Source: Alphaproteobacteria bacterium
GTDB lineage: Bacteria > Pseudomonadota > Alphaproteobacteria > Sphingomonadales > Sphingomonadaceae
Assembly: GCA_030430365.1 (NCBI GenBank)
Contig: JAUIFP010000002.1
Coordinates: 49,485 to 113,484, forward strand
Direction: 5' to 3'
Length of the DNA stretch: 64,000 nt
Part shown: positions 37,614 to 46,386 of the stretch, one piece after another
Layout of the letters: the number at the start of each line of letters is the position of its first letter
Numbering within the stretch: position 1 is the stretch's first letter
The notes under the pieces: generated by a model
Seen by the model: the letters and a program-made list of their open reading frames with translations, nothing else
Told to the model about the DNA's origin: nothing
Databases searched by the model: none
Made by a program: the position numbers and the translations under genes

Positions 37614-39332
37614 CTACAGCCCCAAAACGACGCCTGCACTAACTGCAACTTGGTAAAGAATCTGTGTCAGTTCTTTAAATATCTGTCGACCCTTAGTGTC
37701 GATAGCAGGCAAAACCATGATTTGATCACCTGGTTCGACCTGTCCGCGGCTATCGCTCTTTGTGCGTATATAACTGCCATCTTGGTGCGCAATTACAATG
37801 CGTGTTGAGCCTTCGTTACTCGAATATCCACCAGCGTTGTCGATATAGTCGCTTGGACGCAAGCTCGGGTCATAGGCAACCGCGTTCGGGAACAGGACTT
37901 CCCCGGCCACGAGCACGAGGCCGTCGCGCGCCGGCACAACGATTCTGTCCCCGTTCTCAAGCAGAAGGTCGTCCTTGCTGCTGGCCTTGGCAATCGCCAC
38001 CTGTCCGCGCGGTTCAACCTTTCTTGCCCGGTCGACAAAGCGCAGCAGCAGATCCGCCTCGTCCTTGCGGAGCCGGGCTTCGTCGCTCGTTCCGGAGCGT
38101 GCCGTCAGGGCTGCCGCCTCGAGAGACCTCAAGGAGGTCTCAAGTGCTTCGCGCTGGCGCTCTTTCACGCTTTCCCTGAACAACTGGATATTGTCGGATG
38201 CCGACCGCTCGGAATAGACGACCTGTGAGAGGACATCGCCGAGCCTGCTGCCATAGGGCAGGACGAATTCCTGCGGGCTTTCATGTTCCCCTTCGACCCG
38301 GACAGTGATCGTGCCCTGTCTCTTGTCGGCGGTGAAGGCAACGGTATCGCCATCCGTCACAAAAATCGACGGCGCTTGAGACAAAGGAAAATACTCTACG
38401 TTCCGTATCGTCCCCGCGCTGCGCACAATTCTGACATGCGTGGCTTCAGGCTTAACCTTCGCGTAATCACTTATTTCTGCGAGCGATATGGTGTCGCCCA
38501 TGAATTCGAACACGCGGGCATTCTCCGCCAACCCGCTTACACGGGCAATCTTGTGCCGCGCATTCACAAAGATGACGTCGCCATCCGCAAGTTGAACCTG
38601 CGGCATAACTCCGTCGAGCAGGAATCTGTAAAGATTGATATTTGCGCGGATCTGCGAACCTCGCTTCACTTCAATATCGAGAAATGATCCCCGCTCTGGA
38701 TCGATGCCGCCAGCCTGATCGAGATAGTGCAATACGGAATCCAGGCTGGTGCCGGCATAGGCGCCAGGCCGATTTACAAAGCCGCCGACATAGACCCGCA
38801 CCGGCTGTGCGGCGGCAAGGCTGGCATACACCATGACATTGGATTTGAAGACGCCTCTAACGGCCTGCTCGACCCTCTCCTGCAACTGGTCGTTACGGAC
38901 CCCAAGAAGGTGTACGGGGCCCACGCTAGGCAGAAAAATGTTGCCTTGCGGATCGACCGTAAGGGCGGACTGGTAGTTGTAGCCGCCCCAGAGCCTGACG
39001 TTGATCGTATCCCCCACATTTATGGCGTAGTCGGCATTGAAATTGACTGCGGCCTGCCGCGCGAAGGCGCCGGTGAACAAGTCGGCGCCAAACGCGTCGC
39101 TTTGCTCGTTATTCTCGTAGTCCTCCTGTTGCGGTGCCTCGATCGGCGTTGTCGCCGGTGTGTCCTGAGTGGCCGGGACAGCGTCCTGCGGCGGCGGCCC
39201 CGCGGGCACTTCAGGCTGCTCGAAGCCATAGATCGGCAGGCCTGCGGAGCTGCCGCTTTGAGCAAATGCGTCGTGGGAACCAAGCAGAGAGGTCAGACCG
39301 ACGAGAATAATGAGTAGTTGGCAAAATCGCAT
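37614..39332 (-). CDS. kpsD: Capsule export outer-membrane/periplasmic protein KpsD-like
   Basis: A 572-residue secreted protein with signal peptide (LLIILVGLTSLLGSHDAFAQ), a Pro-rich linker, the Poly_export domain (YAINVGDTINVRLWGGYNYQSALTVD region), and several SLBB domains (YVGGFVNRPGAYAGTSLDSVL; LVAGEVLFPNAVAYDP). This matches KpsD, the periplasmic-outer-membrane conduit of group 2 capsules. It follows kpsE by five bases. There is no lipobox, as in E. coli KpsD. Confidence 0.9.
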   Translation of the reverse strand: MRFCQLLIILVGLTSLLGSHDAFAQSGSSAGLPIYGFEQPEVPAGPPPQDAVPATQDTPATTPIEAPQQEDYENNEQSDAFGADLFTGAFARQAAVNFNADYAINVGDTINVRLWGGYNYQSALTVDPQGNIFLPSVGPVHLLGVRNDQLQERVEQAVRGVFKSNVMVYASLAAAQPVRVYVGGFVNRPGAYAGTSLDSVLHYLDQAGGIDPERGSFLDIEVKRGSQIRANINLYRFLLDGVMPQVQLADGDVIFVNARHKIARVSGLAENARVFEFMGDTISLAEISDYAKVKPEATHVRIVRSAGTIRNVEYFPLSQAPSIFVTDGDTVAFTADKRQGTITVRVEGEHESPQEFVLPYGSRLGDVLSQVVYSERSASDNIQLFRESVKERQREALETSLRSLEAAALTARSGTSDEARLRKDEADLLLRFVDRARKVEPRGQVAIAKASSKDDLLLENGDRIVVPARDGLVLVAGEVLFPNAVAYDPSLRPSDYIDNAGGYSSNEGSTRIVIAHQDGSYIRTKSDSRGQVEPGDQIMVLPAIDTKGRQIFKELTQILYQVAVSAGVVLGL

Positions 39333-39337
39333 GAGCG

Positions 39338-40525
39338 CTAATCTCGATGGTCTTTTATGATCATTGTAAGCAGTTGGGCGATACCGGCAATCAAGAATGA
39401 GATCAGAGTGTATATGATGGCTTTCCTCAGCCGCTCAGGCAATTCGGGGTCCTGAGGCAAGCTTGGCTGTTGAATAATCGACAGTTTTTTGATCGTCCTG
39501 GTGCTTTCTACGCGGCCCTGTTCGAGCGAGGCCAGAGCTGATCTGTAGAGTTCTTCCGCAAACGTGGCTTCGGCTACCAAGCGTTCGAATTCCTCCACCT
39601 TCGTATTGAGCCGCCCACCTTGCGGAGCAGCCATTCTGGCATTCTCTTCGTCGATCTGTTCGCTAATTGCGGCGATCTGCTCTTCGAGTTCGACGATCTG
39701 GGGGTGGCCATCGACCAGAAAAGCCTTTCGTGCCGCCAGCGCGATCTGCAGCTCGGTGCGTTTGGCTTCCAATTGCGCAACGATGGCACCGATCGCCTCG
39801 GCCTGTCCGGTAGGCGATACGATACCTTCCTGGTTCTGATAATTGATGACGGCCTGCCGCGCAGCGGTCGCTCGCTGATTGAGATCGGCGACCTGAGTCT
39901 CAAGAAAGGCGACCTGGTCTGCCGCCAGCCTGTGTTCCGCTGCGTTCATGAAACGCTCCCCTTCGGAGACGAGCCATGAGGAGATTTCTTCGGCCTTCTG
40001 CGGATTGAAGGCTTGTGCCCGGATCACTAGAACGCCTGCATATTCGTCAAATTCCACGGTTACGCGCGAATTGTAGTAACTTTGTAGATTCTCTGTCGAA
40101 CTGCCGAAATTGAGACGCGAAAACGGATCGATGTTCCAGGCCGAATAGTGGTCCCGCAGCCCAAGCTCCTTATCCAGCTTGATCACGTTGTCTCTGGACA
40201 TCAGATAGTCGCGCATGACCAGCTGATCTTGCCTGTTGTTCGTGGTCTGTCCGGTCAGGATAGCGGTCAGGTCGGTCGCAACATTGGCGACCAGATCGGT
40301 GCGCTGCACGATGACGCGAGCCTCCGAAACGTAGCGGTCCGAAGCGATAAGCAGCCAGTAAATGCTCGCGAGTACGGAGAAAATGAGCGCCGAGCCGATA
40401 ATCGGGCTGGCAAGGAAAGCGGCGCGCCAGCCCGAAAACCTGCCGCCCGTCAGGCGGTTCAGGCGCTCGTTCAAGGCTGCGGAGGCGGCCTTGAGCTTGC
40501 CTGGCTGGTCATCTTCTGGGGGCAT
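39338..40525 (-). CDS. kpsE: Capsule export inner-membrane protein KpsE-like
   Basis: A 395-residue polysaccharide co-polymerase of the KpsE/BexC group. An N-terminal helix at about 37-60 (FLASPIIGSALIFSVLASIYWLLI), a long periplasmic coiled coil (EEQIAAISEQIDEENARM region), PPD/PEL-type proline-rich segment QQPSLPQDPELPERLRK and a C-terminal helix (AIIYTLISFLIAGIAQLL). It links the KpsMT transporter to KpsD. ATG start; 20 bases after kpsT. Confidence 0.9.
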   Translation of the reverse strand: MPPEDDQPGKLKAASAALNERLNRLTGGRFSGWRAAFLASPIIGSALIFSVLASIYWLLIASDRYVSEARVIVQRTDLVANVATDLTAILTGQTTNNRQDQLVMRDYLMSRDNVIKLDKELGLRDHYSAWNIDPFSRLNFGSSTENLQSYYNSRVTVEFDEYAGVLVIRAQAFNPQKAEEISSWLVSEGERFMNAAEHRLAADQVAFLETQVADLNQRATAARQAVINYQNQEGIVSPTGQAEAIGAIVAQLEAKRTELQIALAARKAFLVDGHPQIVELEEQIAAISEQIDEENARMAAPQGGRLNTKVEEFERLVAEATFAEELYRSALASLEQGRVESTRTIKKLSIIQQPSLPQDPELPERLRKAIIYTLISFLIAGIAQLLTMIIKDHRD

Positions 40526-40545
40526 GGCGCTCTTATCTGTCTGCT

Positions 40546-41202
40546 TTAGGTGGCTTTGTAGGCGGCAATTGCATCATCGATATTGTCGTACCAATGCGCT
40601 TTACCTTCATTGAGCCAAATGCCTGCTTCACAGAAATCCTTGAGAGTGGATTCGCTGTGGGAAACCATAATTAGCCCGGCCTTTCCGACCAATGATTTGA
40701 AATGGGCGAGTGCTTTCTTCTGGAATGCGGCATCGCCAACCGACGTCACCTCGTCGGAGATGTAGACATCGAATTCGAAGCCAAGCGACATTGCAAATTG
40801 GAGGCGCGCCTTCATGCCGGTCGAGTAACTGCTCACCGGTTCGTCGAATGCAGATCCGATATCCGCAAATTCCTGCATCTTGCCGAGTATTTGTTCGCTG
40901 TCGCTTTCGCGGCCCTGAATGCGGCAGAGGAATTTGGCATTCTGCCGCCCCGTGAGGGAGCTCAGCAAACCCCCTCCAAATCCGACGGGCCAGGAAACCC
41001 GGGAAAGGCGTTGCAGGGATCCGGTCGAAGGTTTCTCATTGCCGCCGATCATGCGCAGCAGCGTGGATTTGCCGGCGCCGTTGCGTCCGATGATGCCAAC
41101 GCTGAGTTTTGCGGGAATCGTGAAATTGACGTCGCGCAGCACCCAGTGCGGCGGGCCTGAGCGCGTAGGGTACTTCTTTCCAAGGTCTTCTGCGACAATC
41201 AT
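40546..41202 (-). CDS. kpsT: Capsule ABC transporter ATP-binding protein KpsT
   Basis: A 218-residue ATPase. Walker A GIIGRNGAGKSTLLR, a signature-like SSYSTGMKARLQFA, Walker B DVYISDEV, and switch His in MVSHSES. Length matches KpsT (219 aa in E. coli). ATG 41202 overlaps the kpsM stop (ATGA); an upstream extension to 41262 lies inside kpsM. It drives export of the lipid-linked capsule chain. Confidence 0.93.
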   Translation of the reverse strand: MIVAEDLGKKYPTRSGPPHWVLRDVNFTIPAKLSVGIIGRNGAGKSTLLRMIGGNEKPSTGSLQRLSRVSWPVGFGGGLLSSLTGRQNAKFLCRIQGRESDSEQILGKMQEFADIGSAFDEPVSSYSTGMKARLQFAMSLGFEFDVYISDEVTSVGDAAFQKKALAHFKSLVGKAGLIMVSHSESTLKDFCEAGIWLNEGKAHWYDNIDDAIAAYKAT

Positions 41203-41981
41203 GCCGAAGCGATCGCTACCGATGTGCGGCGATAGAGCAGCAGCCCGAGGCCGATCGTGCACAAGGCACAGAGATATAGGTAAGAAATGCTGATCTCGGG
41301 TGTTGCGTGATAATATTCCGCAAAGCCCGATCGAGCCTCCTCCAGGCCGTGAAAGATCGGGTTTAGGAGGAAGTAATGCCGGTATTGGACCGGGATTGCG
41401 GAGGCGGGAAAGATCACGCCGGACACGAAATAGAGCGGCATCATGAGCATTCTGAAAATTTCGCGTGTTTCAGGGACAATCTCTGCAAGTGTCGCAATGA
41501 CCAGCCCCAGCCCACATCCGAACAGCCAGAGCCCGAACAAGGCTGAAATCGTCACAAGCGGCTTGTCGGGAATTACATCGTGACCGGCCAGTGCAAGGAT
41601 AACCATTACGACGCCAAGAGCGAACACCATGATCAGCCCTTCCAGGAAGCCGCGTACAATGATCGCGTCGAAGGGCAAGACCTGGCGATAGGTAAACAGG
41701 CCGCGGTTTGAATCTATCGCGCCGCCCATTTGATTGGTTGTCCTGCGAAAGGTGAAAAAGCCGAATAGGCCAATGATCAGCCATAGTGTGACGTCGATCC
41801 CGCCCACACTGCGCTGTCTGATTACGGTGAACAGGAAGGTAAGGAACGCAAAATGCGCCAGAGGTTCGATGATAAGCCATGCCCACGCTGCCCGGGTACC
41901 GAACAGGCGGAATGTTGCTTCACGCAATAATAACGCCTTCCATACAGAAAGCATAATCTTCGATGGCGCGCGGCCTGCCAC
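41199..41981 (-). CDS. kpsM: Capsule ABC transporter permease KpsM
   Basis: A 260-residue ABC-2-type permease with six helices. The N-terminal amphipathic region LLLREATFRLFGTRAAWAWLIIEP is typical of KpsM/BexB, as is MLMMPLYFVSGVIFPASAIP. Start GTG 41981. First gene of the leftward export unit kpsM-T-E-D(-S). It faces the PhyH gene at 42146 across a 164-base divergent promoter region. Confidence 0.92.
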   Translation of the reverse strand: MAGRAPSKIMLSVWKALLLREATFRLFGTRAAWAWLIIEPLAHFAFLTFLFTVIRQRSVGGIDVTLWLIIGLFGFFTFRRTTNQMGGAIDSNRGLFTYRQVLPFDAIIVRGFLEGLIMVFALGVVMVILALAGHDVIPDKPLVTISALFGLWLFGCGLGLVIATLAEIVPETREIFRMLMMPLYFVSGVIFPASAIPVQYRHYFLLNPIFHGLEEARSGFAEYYHATPEISISYLYLCALCTIGLGLLLYRRTSVAIASA

Positions 41982-42145
41982 GGTGACTAAGTTGCTCCCG
42001 GTAGACGAAAGTTCCCATGGGGCCTACCGAAGAAACAATCAGTTGGCCAGCGGGCGTCACATCCAATTCAGCTGAAAATTGAGACCAAAGTGGTTGCAGA
42101 CAGGTTATTTGGGTTGGTGGCAAGAAACGCCATGGGAATATCACA

Positions 42146-43195
42146 ATGAATGCAATTCGCGCCGTAGCGCAGACGGGTCTTAGGGCGGCCTTGTTGTTCA
42201 GGGTTCTGACGATGGCGAAGTCGTTCGAAGGAAGCTCGCCAATCGGTTCCAAGACTTTGAACCGGATGGGGCTGCACCGGTGGCGGGTCAGAACCGCTGC
42301 GAAGATGGCATCCTGGCGCCGCTCGCGTTTGGCGAAACATGTTCCGGCAAACTACCGGGAGCAATTCCTGCAGAATGGCTTCATCATCATCCAGAATGTC
42401 TTGCCGGAAGGCGAATTCGCGGAATTGAAACAATCGCTTTCCTCGCGCGCATGGCCCGCGCGTGAGATGACCCAAGGCGATACGATCACACGCCGCACAG
42501 CGATCAATCAAGACCTTCTGGATGAAGCCCCTCCCTTGAGGCGGTTCCTCGGACAGAAATGGCTTAAGTCGCTGTTTCGATATGTTGCGAGCTATGAGAA
42601 GGAGCCGCTGCTCTATATCCAGTCGATTTCGAAGAAGCCGGCTGGAGAGGCCGATCCTCAGACCGTGATGCATTCCGATACATTCCACCCATCCATGAAG
42701 GCCTGGTATTTCCTGAATGAGGTCAAGGCGGGCGAGGGCGCTTTCACCTATGTGCGCGGATCGCACAGGCTGACGCCGGAACGGCTCGCCTGGGAGCATG
42801 CGAAAGCCCAGATACTGCCAGAGCATGGTGACAAGATGTCCCGCCGGGGTTCTTTCAGGATCGAGCCGGAAGAGCTCGCTTCGATTGGTTTGCCCGAACC
42901 GGAAGAGCTTGCATGCCCCGCCAATACGCTCGTTATTGCCGATACATATGGATTTCACGGCCGAGGCCCGTCAGGGCCGGATCTGAACCGGGTCGAAATC
43001 TGGGCCTATTGCAGACGCAATCCGTTCCTTCCCTATCTTGGCGCGGATTTCTTCAGTCTCCCGCTTTTCAGGGCACGGCGGATGGATTGGCTGTGGTCCG
43101 TAAGGGACCGTTTCCCGAAAGCCTTTAGGCAGCCCTGGAGGAAAGTGGGGAACAAGAAACTCCCGATCGTTGCCAGCTCTGCCCCGCAAACCTGA
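42146..43195 (+). CDS. Phytanoyl-CoA dioxygenase family oxygenase
   Basis: A 349-residue Fe(II)/2-oxoglutarate oxygenase. ANYREQFLQNGFIIIQNVL is the usual PhyH opening; MHSDTFHP gives the HxD pair, and YGFHGRGPSG the distal His with the 2-oxoglutarate Arg in NRVEIW. The substrate is unknown. It lies directly next to the kps export operon but in opposite orientation and overlaps the HAD gene region, so its job could be capsule-lipid or hydrocarbon modification. A GGGAA ribosome-binding site precedes the ATG. Confidence 0.8.
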   Translation: MNAIRAVAQTGLRAALLFRVLTMAKSFEGSSPIGSKTLNRMGLHRWRVRTAAKMASWRRSRLAKHVPANYREQFLQNGFIIIQNVLPEGEFAELKQSLSSRAWPAREMTQGDTITRRTAINQDLLDEAPPLRRFLGQKWLKSLFRYVASYEKEPLLYIQSISKKPAGEADPQTVMHSDTFHPSMKAWYFLNEVKAGEGAFTYVRGSHRLTPERLAWEHAKAQILPEHGDKMSRRGSFRIEPEELASIGLPEPEELACPANTLVIADTYGFHGRGPSGPDLNRVEIWAYCRRNPFLPYLGADFFSLPLFRARRMDWLWSVRDRFPKAFRQPWRKVGNKKLPIVASSAPQT

Positions 43196-43214
43196 CGATC
43201 CCGCGAAGGCCGCC

Positions 43215-43877
43215 ATGCAACAAGCCCAAATAGACGCGATCTTTGACCTGGACGGCACTCTGGTGGATTCCGCAGCCCAGTGCGAGTTGATCATACAGGA
43301 AATGCGTGCCGATCGCGGTGTCCATCAACCCATCGCGGCGGAACTCGCCCGGCAATATTCTGGAATTGCGGGGCCGATCATGGTTCCGGCCTTGCTTGGC
43401 GAGGCCAGCGCCGATGCTGATGCAGACCTTAACGAATTCAGGGCGCGATATGCCGAATTGCGTACGCCTGCCAGCAGCCTCTATCCCGGCGTGGCGGAGG
43501 GGCTTGAACGTCTCCTGGAAACGGGCATCAGGCTGTCAATCTGCTCTGCAAAGCCGCAAAATTTGTGCGAACGGGTCCTGGCCGACACGGGCATTCTGGA
43601 CGGCTTTTCCGTCATCTATGGCGGTGACCGGGCCGAAGCGTGCAAGCCTGACCGAAGGCACTTGCTCGAAACCTTGAAGGCAGCCGGCGGAAGCGCGGAG
43701 AAAGCATTGCTGATCGGCGACAGCGAAACGGACCGGCAGCTCGCGAAAAACGCGCAAGTTCCCTTTGCGTTCGTGACCTATGGATATGCTCCTGCCGATC
43801 ACACTATCGAGGCAGAGTGGACGGCCGACACTTTCGAAGCTGCAGTTGAAGCGATCATGGATTTTGCCGGACGTTGA
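43215..43877 (+). CDS. HAD-superfamily phosphatase (phosphoglycolate-phosphatase-like)
   Basis: A 220-residue HAD enzyme. Motif I AIFDLDGTLVDS, motif II SICSAKP, motif III Lys in EACKPDR, and motif IV LLIGDSETDRQLAKNA are complete, with a helical cap at about 20-80. ATG 43215 sits before motif I; the frame is open upstream to 43170 within the PhyH gene. Candidate roles are phosphoglycolate clearance or a sugar-phosphate phosphatase for the capsule pathway. It is not a classical KdsC (which has no cap domain). Confidence 0.83.
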   Translation: MQQAQIDAIFDLDGTLVDSAAQCELIIQEMRADRGVHQPIAAELARQYSGIAGPIMVPALLGEASADADADLNEFRARYAELRTPASSLYPGVAEGLERLLETGIRLSICSAKPQNLCERVLADTGILDGFSVIYGGDRAEACKPDRRHLLETLKAAGGSAEKALLIGDSETDRQLAKNAQVPFAFVTYGYAPADHTIEAEWTADTFEAAVEAIMDFAGR

Positions 43878-43886
43878 TGCGCCTGC

Positions 43887-45239
43887 TCAAGCCCTGGGCG
43901 AGAAGTTCACGAATATCCCATTGCTGGAGCGCAAGGTTACGCGGCTCACCGGCTCCGGTTTCTGGCCGGTAGGATAATCCAGCCTGAATTTCTGTACGAT
44001 GGTCCCAAGCACCAGCATCGCTTCCTGATTGGCGAATGCGGAACCGGTGCATTTGCGCGGCCCCTTGCCGAATGGCAGGTAGGCCTGCCGGCAGGCGTCG
44101 GCCTGATCGGGATCGATGAAACGCTCCGGCTGGAAGGCATGGGGGCAAGGAAAATTGTTGCTGTTGCGCTGGATGAGCCAGGGGGACACGACCATGAGCG
44201 AGCCTGGGCTGATCTGCTTCTTTCGCATTTCGGTTTGATGGACCACCGATCTAACGAAGAAGCTCACAGGCGGGTAAAGCCGCAATGTTTCCTGAAACAC
44301 ATTGCGCAGAGTTTCGGCGTTCTTCAGCGTATCGAATGTGAGCGGTGCGTCGCCGATTTCCGCATGGATGGCGTCCTGTTGCTCGGGACATTCCGCAAGC
44401 AGATACATTGCCCAGGCTAGTGCGCTTGCCGAGGTTTCGTGGCCCGCCAGGAATATGAAGGAAACCTGGTTGATCAAATCCTGCAGGCTGAATGGCTCGC
44501 CGGTTTCGGGATGCCGCGCTTCCAGAAGCGTTCGCAGAATGTCCGAAGGGCCGGCATCGCCTTCTTTGCAATAGGCATCGTAACGGGCCTGGATGATCGG
44601 CCGGAATGTGGAGTGAATTTGCCTGGCCCAGCGCCTTGCTCTGCCGAGAAAACCGAACATGGGCAGATTGTAGAGGCGCAGGATGGCACCGGGCTGGGCG
44701 GTCAGCTGGAATTTGTGAAAGGCGTGATAGATGCGGCTCGCGCCCTCCGCGTCGAGCTTAACCGAGAAAATGGTGCGAAAAATGATGTCGGCCGCGACAT
44801 GGGTCATCAAGGGGTCGACCTTGATCGGCTGAGACAGATCCATTTCGCCGATCCGTCCGACAAGATCGTCGACGGCTTCCTGCATGACAGGAAACGCCAC
44901 CTTCATTCTCGTATGGGCGAAGGCAGGATAGACCATGTCCCGCTGTTCTTCCCATTGCTTGCCGTTCACGGTGAAGATGCTGTCGCCCACCAGCGGGGCG
45001 AGCATCTCTCTGAGCAATTCCGGCTTGGGAAAGTTGCGTTGGCGGTCTTCCAGGATCTCGTTGACCAGAGGCAGTTCGTTGGGAACGTAGACATTCACCT
45101 TCGGGACGTGAATCTCGCCCATTTTCATCGTGTAGCTGTTCTTGAAATGGACGTGGATCCAGCCCTTCCAGCTTGTGAAGAAGCGGCGCAACGGGCTCGC
45201 ATTGCTTTCCAGTGGGGCGGGAAAAGGCGGCGTGAACAT
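43887..45239 (-). CDS. Cytochrome P450
   Basis: A 450-residue P450. The I-helix oxygen-binding motif is FLAGHETSASAL, the K-helix ExxR is ETLRLYPP, and the heme loop PFGKGPRKCTGSAFA supplies the axial Cys at residue 397. It resembles bacterial class-E P450s with fatty-acid or hydrocarbon substrates rather than CYP153. ATG 45239 lies four bases beyond the stop of the unknown membrane protein, so the AlkB-unknown-P450 genes form one operon. No ferredoxin or ferredoxin reductase lies nearby; electrons must come from elsewhere. Confidence 0.92.
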   Translation of the reverse strand: MFTPPFPAPLESNASPLRRFFTSWKGWIHVHFKNSYTMKMGEIHVPKVNVYVPNELPLVNEILEDRQRNFPKPELLREMLAPLVGDSIFTVNGKQWEEQRDMVYPAFAHTRMKVAFPVMQEAVDDLVGRIGEMDLSQPIKVDPLMTHVAADIIFRTIFSVKLDAEGASRIYHAFHKFQLTAQPGAILRLYNLPMFGFLGRARRWARQIHSTFRPIIQARYDAYCKEGDAGPSDILRTLLEARHPETGEPFSLQDLINQVSFIFLAGHETSASALAWAMYLLAECPEQQDAIHAEIGDAPLTFDTLKNAETLRNVFQETLRLYPPVSFFVRSVVHQTEMRKKQISPGSLMVVSPWLIQRNSNNFPCPHAFQPERFIDPDQADACRQAYLPFGKGPRKCTGSAFANQEAMLVLGTIVQKFRLDYPTGQKPEPVSRVTLRSSNGIFVNFSPRA

Positions 45240-45243
45240 CGGG

Positions 45244-46386
45244 CTAGGTATTGTCTTTCGTGAAAGCGGCAATCGAGTTTCTCAGGGGCTGGGCGCAGCT
45301 CGTTACGCGCAGATAGTCCAGCGGTGAGATACTCTCGAACGTACGAAGATATTCGAAATGGGTCTCGTATTTGTTGCGCCTCCGCTGCTGATAAGTTGCC
45401 GGATCGCAATATTTGAACCAGCGCGGGGAGAGAATGTACTGTTCGGGGCGATGCCGGCTTTCGCTGGTTATGCAGGGATCGACAAGCGGAAGGCAGGCAC
45501 CGTCCGTCGGTGAGCCGAGGTCGAGCCAGAGAAAATCGCCCTGAGCGACCGCGGCAACGCTCCTGCGAAACTCCGTGGCATCCTGGCGCATCGCCAATAC
45601 CGGGATGCAGGATCCCAAAGTTATCAAAGCGAAATTTTCGGGCATTCGCTGGTCGCGCGTGGATAGCAGACGTTCCATGATCGGCATCGCCAGAACAGAT
45701 CCGTTGCTGTGGGTTGCGAGCAAGATCTCGTCCCAATCCTCACCCAGCGATGCGCCGATCGTGCCGGCCATTTCTGTCAGCCGCTCGTCGAGCTTGGCGA
45801 TGGGCTCCCCGCGAGAGATGCGGTCGTTGAAGATGATGAAGCGCATCAGCCAGAGGCTCTTCATCACGCGGGCAACGAGCACGCTGGCGGCGATGCCGAT
45901 TATAATTCCTGCGATCGGTCCGGCGGCGAGCCAGATGATTGCGATCAGCAGTACGGGCAGGGCCGTGACCGACAGGGCAGGGTAGTAGAATGCGATATAG
46001 GATGGCTTCGGAATGCGATGCGCGTATTTGCGCCACTCCCAGGCCGCCGTGAAGGCCAGCGTCGCTCTGAGAGCGTCCCAGACAAGCTTGGCGGGATTGC
46101 GGCCCCAGGTGCCCCGAATGACCTCATCCCAGCCGAGAAACTCGAACTCGCTCGTCGAACGATCCGTTTCGTCGCGAACCGTCCAGGCATGATTGCCCGG
46201 GCCGGAACGTTTGCGGGCGCTTACGGTGATGTCATGGCCGGAATTGCGGGCATAGATGTCAGCCTGCTGGCTGTAGAGCCAGTGATAGAAGCGAGCGCCT
46301 CTCGGATCGTATCCGCTGAGATAGAAGACCTTCCGCCTGAATTCCTCTCCCTGTGCGGCTTGCTCTGACTGCGCGGGATCGCTCAT
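45244..46386 (-). CDS. Unrecognised membrane protein with serine-hydrolase-like motif (380 aa)
   Basis: An N-terminal soluble segment starts RKVFYLSGYDPRGARFYHWLY. Two to three membrane helices follow at about 130-180 (YPALSVTALPVLLIAIIWLAAG, GIIIGIAASVLV). The C-terminal half has LATHSNGSVLAMP, a possible nucleophile elbow (H-S-N-G-S), and later ALITLGSCIPVLAM and GDFLWLDLGSPTDG. It therefore may be an alpha/beta-hydrolase-like membrane protein. It overlaps alkB by ATGA and precedes the P450. A lipase/esterase role acting on the products of AlkB is plausible but unproven. Confidence 0.65.
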   Translation of the reverse strand: MSDPAQSEQAAQGEEFRRKVFYLSGYDPRGARFYHWLYSQQADIYARNSGHDITVSARKRSGPGNHAWTVRDETDRSTSEFEFLGWDEVIRGTWGRNPAKLVWDALRATLAFTAAWEWRKYAHRIPKPSYIAFYYPALSVTALPVLLIAIIWLAAGPIAGIIIGIAASVLVARVMKSLWLMRFIIFNDRISRGEPIAKLDERLTEMAGTIGASLGEDWDEILLATHSNGSVLAMPIMERLLSTRDQRMPENFALITLGSCIPVLAMRQDATEFRRSVAAVAQGDFLWLDLGSPTDGACLPLVDPCITSESRHRPEQYILSPRWFKYCDPATYQQRRRNKYETHFEYLRTFESISPLDYLRVTSCAQPLRNSIAAFTKDNT

